Of a DNA stretch of 53,758 nucleotides, positions 49,704 to 53,758 are shown one piece after another. Position 1 is the first letter of the stretch. Every line of letters begins with the position of its first letter. The stretch covers positions 1-53,758 of the forward strand of contig NZ_BOPA01000044.1 in assembly GCF_016863515.1 (NCBI RefSeq), written 5' to 3'. Made by a program: the position numbers and the translations under genes. The stretch comes from Micromonospora gifhornensis. Its GTDB lineage: Bacteria > Actinomycetota > Actinomycetes > Mycobacteriales > Micromonosporaceae. The notes under the pieces were generated by a model that worked only from the letters and a program-made list of their open reading frames with translations, ran no database searches and was not told where the DNA came from.

Positions 49704-50195
49704 TCAGGCCGCCGCCGGTTCCCGTCCGGCGAACACCGGCTCGCCGGTCGACACGGATGCCAACGGCACCTGCCGGGAAAGGCCCGCCACCTGCACCCCG
49801 AGCGAGGTGATCAGCTGCCCCCAGTCGAAGTAGCACCGCCAGGTGACGATCCGACCCCGCCGTACCCGGACCATGTCCACCACCTGCCAGGACACGGATT
49901 GACCGGTCGGCGCGACGGTGCCGAACGGGGTGTGCAGCACCCCGGTGTGGGTGCCGGTCAGCCGATGCTCGACCGCCGCCCCACCGGCCGTGCGCACCGC
50001 GCCGAGTGGGTCGACCCGCAGATCAGGAAAGGCACCCGTCCAGGTACGCAGCAGCGCCGGCAATTCGGTCGGACGCACCGTCACGCCGGGCATGCCGTAG
50101 CTGCCGTCGACCGCGTACAACTCGGGCAGGCGGGCCACGTCCCGCCGCAGCAGCATGGCGTACTGCTGCTCGATCAACCGGTCCGCCCCACGCAT
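49704..50195 (-). CDS. SnoaL-like NTF2-fold protein
   Basis: A 163-residue protein with an ATG at 50195 and GGAGGAC just upstream. The cone-shaped NTF2/SnoaL fold is indicated by YAMLLRRDVARLPELYAVDG, the LPALLRTWTGAFPDLRVD segment and DMVRVRRGRIVTWRCYFDW. SnoaL-like proteins include polyketide cyclases and ester cyclases, but many are of unknown function, and no polyketide genes are near. The upstream region is an unusual C/A-rich tract. Confidence 0.85.
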   Translation of the reverse strand: MRGADRLIEQQYAMLLRRDVARLPELYAVDGSYGMPGVTVRPTELPALLRTWTGAFPDLRVDPLGAVRTAGGAAVEHRLTGTHTGVLHTPFGTVAPTGQSVSWQVVDMVRVRRGRIVTWRCYFDWGQLITSLGVQVAGLSRQVPLASVSTGEPVFAGREPAAA

Positions 50196-50563
50196 CCTGT
50201 CCTCCCCACCAACCCACTCCACCCCCGACCCAACCCCCATACCCCCCACCCCACCCCGCCACACCGCCCCACCCCTCCTCACCCCCACCCCCACCCCACC
50301 CCACCCCACCCCACCTCGCCCCGCCCCGCCTCACCCCCGCCTCACCCCACCCCACCCGCCCGCCCCGCCTCGCCTCGCCTCGCCCCGTCGATCTTGCACT
50401 TTTGGACGCTGATTCGCGGCATAGGACCGTTATGCGGGGACACAAAGTGCAAGATCGACGGGTAGAGGGGGGCGGGCGGGTGGGGGGCGGGCGGAGGGGC
50501 GGGCGGGTAGAGGGGGCGGGCGGGTGGTGGGTGGGTGGGGTGGGGGAGGGTTAGGGTGCTGGG
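50196..50563. other. Intergenic tract with C/A-rich run and G-rich run
   Basis: About 370 bases between divergent genes. It begins with a C/A-rich stretch (about 50200-50370), then a 79-bp palindrome (50384-50462), then a G-run-rich stretch (50463-50560) immediately before the Nudix start that could fold as G-quadruplexes. No gene is supported. Confidence 0.7.
50384..50462. repeat. 79-bp palindromic element, family B copy 2
   Basis: Perfect 19-bp arms (50384-50402 and 50444-50462, outer bases CCCGTCGATCTTG). Same length and 84% identity to the inverted copy 1 at 46762-46840. Here it sits between divergent genes, so it is not just a terminator. Confidence 0.9.
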
Positions 50564-51013
50564 GTGTCCGTCGAGCCGTTGCGGTGTGCGGGAGCGCTGA
50601 TCGTCGACCCTGAGGGGCGGCTGTTCTTTCAGCGTCGGTCGGCGGACCGCCGCCTGTTCCCCAACTGCTGGGACATCGTCGGCGGTCACGTCGAACCGGG
50701 CGAGACCGTTGAGGAGGCCCTGCGTCGGGAGGTCCTGGAGGAGACCGGCTGGCAGGTGGCGGAGATCCTCGGCCCGGTCGGTGAGTTCCGCTACGTCGGT
50801 GACGACGGTCTGACCCGGATCGAGTACGACTGGCTGGTCCGGGTCGATGGTGACCTGACCGCACCGGTGCTGGAGGCCGGCAAGCACACCGAGTACCGCT
50901 GGCTCGGTCCGGACGATGTCGACGTGCTGGACGAGCACCGCCACGTCAACGAGGGCCTGATCCGCCAGATCGCGGAGCGAGCCTTCGCCCTGCTGAGGTC
51001 GACTCCTTCCTGA
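50564..51013 (+). CDS. Nudix hydrolase
   Basis: A 149-residue protein starting at a GTG. The Nudix box is complete: GHVEPGETVEEALRREVLEETGW (G-x5-E-x7-REx2EExG), followed by a RIEYDWLVRV strand. It hydrolyses a nucleoside diphosphate linked to another group; which substrate is not visible. The G-rich stretch upstream may affect its expression. Confidence 0.95.
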   Translation: MSVEPLRCAGALIVDPEGRLFFQRRSADRRLFPNCWDIVGGHVEPGETVEEALRREVLEETGWQVAEILGPVGEFRYVGDDGLTRIEYDWLVRVDGDLTAPVLEAGKHTEYRWLGPDDVDVLDEHRHVNEGLIRQIAERAFALLRSTPS

Positions 51014-51059
51014 ACGACAGCGGCGGACCAGCGCACACGACAGCGGCGGACCAGCGCAC
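51014..51059 (+). repeat. 23-bp tandem duplication after the Nudix gene
   Basis: Two exact 23-base copies, 51014-51036 and 51037-51059, beginning ACGACAGCGGCGG, directly after the Nudix stop. The rest of the gap to 51226 shows nothing assignable. Confidence 0.85.
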
Positions 51060-51225
51060 ACGCCGCACAGCCGCCCTTGTCGCGTAAGCCGCACTGGTCG
51101 CGGGCCGCCACCTGGGCGCGCGGTGCCGGGCGACCCGGGTCGCGGCGGCTGGAGATGTTGGCCGACCTGGCAGCGCTGTCCGGCTGGGCCGACGGCAGCC
51201 CACGGGACGGCGCTATCCTCCTCCG

Positions 51226-51990
51226 GTGAACGCCGTTGAGACAGAGACTGGTACCGGAATGGTCGGAATGGTGCTGGCGGCTGGCGCGGGTCGCCGGCTG
51301 CGCCCGTACACCGACACCCTGCCGAAGGCGCTGGTGCCGGTGGATGGCGAGATCACCATCCTCGACATCGCCCTGCGCAACCTGGCTGAGGTGGGACTCA
51401 CGGACGTCGTGGTGGTGGTCGGGTACGCCGCGGACGCCGTCCGGGAACGCCAGGCCGACCTGGAGCGCCGGTACGGCGTCACGATCACCCTCGTGCACAA
51501 CGACAAGGCCGAGGAGTGGAACAACGCGTACTCGCTCTGGCTGGCCCGGGACTGGTTCGCCCGCGGCGTGCTGCTGGTCAACGGTGACACGGTGCACCCG
51601 GTGAGCGTGGAGAAGACGCTGCTCGCCGAGCGTGGTCCCGGTGTGCTGCTGGCGATCGACAACATCAAAGCGCTGGCGGAGGAGGAGATGAAGACCACCT
51701 TCGACGCCGCCGGCCAGCTCACCCGGATCACCAAGCTGATGGACCCGGCCGAGGCGTACGGCGAGTACATCGGCGCGACGTTGATCGAGCCGCAGGTGGC
51801 CGAGGCGCTCGCCGATGCGCTGGAGGCGACCTGGCGACGCGACCCGAACCTGTACTACGAGGACGGTTACCAGGAGTTCGCCGACCGGGGTGGCGAGGTG
51901 CGAGCCGCTCCGATCGGGGACGTGTCCTGGGTCGAGGTCGACAACCACGCCGACCTGGCCCGGGCTCGGGAGATCGCGTGCCGTTACTAG
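51226..51990 (+). CDS. NTP-transferase (sugar/alditol-phosphate nucleotidyltransferase-like)
   Basis: A 254-residue GT-A-like nucleotidyltransferase. The signature GMVLAAGAGRRLRPYTDTLPKAL, the HNDKAEEWNNAYSL segment and the metal-binding LLVNGDTVHP are present. It resembles phosphocholine- and sugar-phosphate nucleotidyltransferases. A GTG at 51226 gives a short leader of about 12 residues before the motif. It overlaps the next gene by 13 bases, and the three genes here form one operon. By context it could activate a polyol phosphate with CTP, a reaction typical before a CDP-alcohol transferase. Confidence 0.88.
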   Translation: MNAVETETGTGMVGMVLAAGAGRRLRPYTDTLPKALVPVDGEITILDIALRNLAEVGLTDVVVVVGYAADAVRERQADLERRYGVTITLVHNDKAEEWNNAYSLWLARDWFARGVLLVNGDTVHPVSVEKTLLAERGPGVLLAIDNIKALAEEEMKTTFDAAGQLTRITKLMDPAEAYGEYIGATLIEPQVAEALADALEATWRRDPNLYYEDGYQEFADRGGEVRAAPIGDVSWVEVDNHADLARAREIACRY

Positions 51991-53045
51991 CCCGTACCGT
52001 CACGACGCCGCTGTCGATCGAGGTCCGCCGCGGTGCGGTGTCGGACCTCGGCGCGCTGCTCGCCGACCGGCGGATCTCCGGGGGCGGCGACGTGGCGTTG
52101 GTGGTCGGCCCCGGGCAGGGCGAGAAGATCGCCGACCTGTGCCGGCCCTCGCTCGGATCGGCCGACATCTTCACCGTCAGCGGCGGCACTGTCGACTCGG
52201 CCAACGCGCTGGGCGACCAACTGCGCCGCCGACACTACGACGCGGTGGTCGGGATCGGTGGCGGCAAGACCATCGACACGGCCAAGTACGCCGCCACCCG
52301 CTACGCCCTCCCGATGGTCACCGTGGCGACCAGCCTCGCCAACGACGGCATCGCCTCCCCGGTGGCCTCATTGAGCCACGAGGGCGGCAAGGGGTCGTAC
52401 GGCGTACACATCCCGATCGCCGTCCTGGTCGACCTCGACTTCGTGGAGAACGGCCCGGATCGGCAGACCCAGGCCGGCATCGGCGACGCGGTGAGCAACC
52501 TCAGCGCCTGTGCCGACTGGGAGCTGGCCCATCAGGTACGCGACGAGCCGATCGACGGACTGGCCCTGACGCTGGCCCGGACCGGGGCGGAGGCCCTGGT
52601 CAACCACCCCGGCAAGATCACCGATGACGCCTTCCTGACCACGCTGGCCGAGGCGCTGATCCTGGGCGGCATCTCGATGTCGGTCTGCGGTTCCAGCCGG
52701 CCGGCCAGCGGCGGCGACCACGAGATCTCGCACGCCATCGACCACCTCTACCCGGGCACCGGCTCGCACGGCGAGCAGGTCGGCCTGGGTGCCCTGTTCT
52801 GCACCTTCCTGCGCGGTGACCTGGAGCGCTTCGGCCAGCTCGCCCGCTGCCTGCACCGGCACGGCCTCTCCACCCGGCCGAGCGAGTTGGGTCTCACCGA
52901 CGAGCAGTTCGTCGAGGCGGTCGCCTTCGCGCCGCGTACCCGGCCGGACCGCTACACCATCCTCGAACACCTCGCGTTGTCCGCTGACGACCTTCGTACC
53001 CGGCTGGGAGATTACGTTGACGCCCTCCGTGAGCACCTTGGCTGA
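51978..53045 (+). CDS. Glycerol-1-phosphate-dehydrogenase-like iron-type alcohol dehydrogenase
   Basis: A 355-residue member of the iron-containing alcohol dehydrogenase superfamily, in the glycerol-1-phosphate dehydrogenase (EgsA/AraM) branch. GIGGGKTIDTAKYAA is the NAD-binding region; metal ligands are the Asp in GIGDAVSN and the His residues in GGDHEISHAIDH and GSHGEQVG. EgsA makes sn-glycerol-1-phosphate from dihydroxyacetone phosphate, the archaeal-type stereoisomer, while AraM-type bacterial enzymes serve other routes. GTG start overlaps the upstream gene by 13 bases. Its exact substrate here is inference from neighbours. Confidence 0.9.
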   Translation: MPLLARTVTTPLSIEVRRGAVSDLGALLADRRISGGGDVALVVGPGQGEKIADLCRPSLGSADIFTVSGGTVDSANALGDQLRRRHYDAVVGIGGGKTIDTAKYAATRYALPMVTVATSLANDGIASPVASLSHEGGKGSYGVHIPIAVLVDLDFVENGPDRQTQAGIGDAVSNLSACADWELAHQVRDEPIDGLALTLARTGAEALVNHPGKITDDAFLTTLAEALILGGISMSVCGSSRPASGGDHEISHAIDHLYPGTGSHGEQVGLGALFCTFLRGDLERFGQLARCLHRHGLSTRPSELGLTDEQFVEAVAFAPRTRPDRYTILEHLALSADDLRTRLGDYVDALREHLG

Positions 53046-53742
53046 GCCGACCCACCCCACGATCGCCGACTTCCACCGGGTGAACCGGGGCGGTGGCCTG
53101 TTCAGCGAGTCGGTCAGCCAGTGGATCGGTGCGGTCTTCGCGCTCGTCGCCCAGCGTCTCGGGCTCCGGCCTACCGCACTGACCATCACCAACCTGGTGC
53201 TCGGGCTGGCCACCTCGGCCACCGTGGTCGCTCTCGCCGGCCCGGTCGCCGCCGGGGACGTACCGGCCTGGCTGGTGGGGCTGCTCGCCCTGGTCGGCTG
53301 GCAGGTGGCGTACGCCCTGGACTGCGCCGACGGCCAGTTGGCCCGGGTGACCGGCCAGGGCAGTGCGGCAGGCGCCCGGGTGGACGTGCTCTGTGACGTG
53401 GCGGCTCAGATCGCCCTGGTCGCCGCGTTGTCCGCGACTGCGGTGGCGCAGCGCCCCTCGACGCCGGTGTGGCTGGTGGCCGCGTTCGCCGGGAGCTGGA
53501 TGGTCAACCTGGTCACCTCGGTGATGCAGTCCGGCCCGAACGCGGCAAGCATGGTCACCTCGACCTCGCTGCCCGTACGCCTGGTCAAGCTGGTCCGCGA
53601 CTACGGCGCGGTGATCTTCGCGGCGGCCCTGGTCCTGGCGGTCGCTCCGGCGCTGGTGTTCTGGGTGATCGTGGCGTTCACGATCGTCAACGGCGGCTTC
53701 CTGCTCGCCAGCATCGCCTTCTCCGCCCGCGCCAGCTGGTAA
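53017..53742 (+). CDS. CDP-alcohol phosphatidyltransferase
   Basis: A 241-residue membrane enzyme with about six helices. The family motif D-x2-D-G-x2-A-R-x8-G-x3-D-x3-D is complete in the segment starting DCADGQLAR: D102, D105, D123 and D127. The TTG at 53017 has GGGAG six bases upstream, and 29 bases overlap the upstream gene; a GTG at 53029 is an alternative. These enzymes move a phosphoalcohol between CMP and an acceptor, making phospholipids. The upstream genes suggest the CDP-alcohol is made from a glycerol-1-phosphate-like compound. A short inverted repeat follows the stop. Confidence 0.92.
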   Translation: MTPSVSTLAEPTHPTIADFHRVNRGGGLFSESVSQWIGAVFALVAQRLGLRPTALTITNLVLGLATSATVVALAGPVAAGDVPAWLVGLLALVGWQVAYALDCADGQLARVTGQGSAAGARVDVLCDVAAQIALVAALSATAVAQRPSTPVWLVAAFAGSWMVNLVTSVMQSGPNAASMVTSTSLPVRLVKLVRDYGAVIFAAALVLAVAPALVFWVIVAFTIVNGGFLLASIAFSARASW

Positions 53743-53758
53743 GGAAGGGCACCTTCTT

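Noticed and set aside
24378..50462. CRISPR array or integron site as explanation of the recurring palindromes
   Set aside because: The units are single copies at separate loci with no regular spacers, no cas genes and no integrase.
50791..51948. 385-residue minus-strand frame
   Set aside because: Antisense to the Nudix and nucleotidyltransferase genes, with no family features.

Overview
This 53.8 kb window is very GC-rich DNA with strongly G/C-biased third codon positions, frequent GTG starts and occasional TTG starts. It is an actinomycete chromosome segment. The mix of secreted ricin-B-lectin (CBM13) hydrolases, an ECF sigma/anti-sigma pair, a SoxR-type regulator, a DUF5324-like protein and tRNAs without an encoded CCA end fits Micromonospora or a close relative. 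The genus is inferred; no 16S rRNA is present. I see no rRNA, CRISPR array, transposase, integrase or prophage gene, so most of the window reads as ordinary chromosome.

Layout. 1-636: 5' part of a secreted ricin-lectin protein that runs off the left edge. 1288-3744: ABC exporter pair plus TetR regulator. 3777-6673: ArsP_2/Mn-type permease, response regulator and spermidine-synthase-like methyltransferase. 6730-10188: MarR-controlled flavin monooxygenase/FMN reductase operon plus an SDR gene, each preceded by the same palindrome. 10408-14278: two lipoproteins (one a zinc protease) and an anti-sigma/ECF sigma pair. 14279-16755: a possible mini-gene, a DUF1996 lipoprotein and a long regulatory gap. 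16756-20717: plant-polymer-degrading block of GH10-CBM13-GH62 xylanase/arabinofuranosidase followed by a cutinase/PET-hydrolase-like polyesterase with CBM13. 20864-22498: large secreted protein of unknown function. 22692-22890: tRNA-Arg and tRNA-Ser. 23039-29269: EcsC-like protein, CPBP protease, flavohemoglobin, an XRE-HTH/peptide-deformylase fusion and a FhuF-like iron protein. 29321-33652: membrane protein, methyltransferase, YbhB-like protein and phosphotransferase. 33689-37086: tRNA-Ser, quinone reductase, SoxR and split transketolase. 37083-48070: glycosyltransferases, GDSL-CBM13 hydrolase, thiolase, rhomboid, cyclophilin, DUF5324-like protein and CorA. 48414-53742: aminotransferase, SnoaL-like protein, Nudix, and a three-gene nucleotidyltransferase / glycerol-1-phosphate-dehydrogenase-like / CDP-alcohol transferase operon.

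Themes. The secreted enzymes (left-edge protein, xylanase, polyesterase, GDSL hydrolase) share CBM13 domains, and LacI-type operators lie in the gaps before two of them. Redox and stress functions recur (MarR flavin operon, flavohemoglobin, quinone reductase, SoxR, ECF sigma). Many gene boundaries carry long perfect hairpins. Two families recur as fixed-length palindromic units (60 bp and 79 bp) and look like dispersed miniature elements.

The best candidates for something undescribed are the HTH/beta-domain/deformylase fusion with an intact metalloenzyme active site, the polyester hydrolase fused to a lectin module, the catalytically degenerate SDR that shares an operator with a luciferase-like monooxygenase operon, and the terminal operon that may make a CDP-activated glycerol-1-phosphate-type phospholipid.
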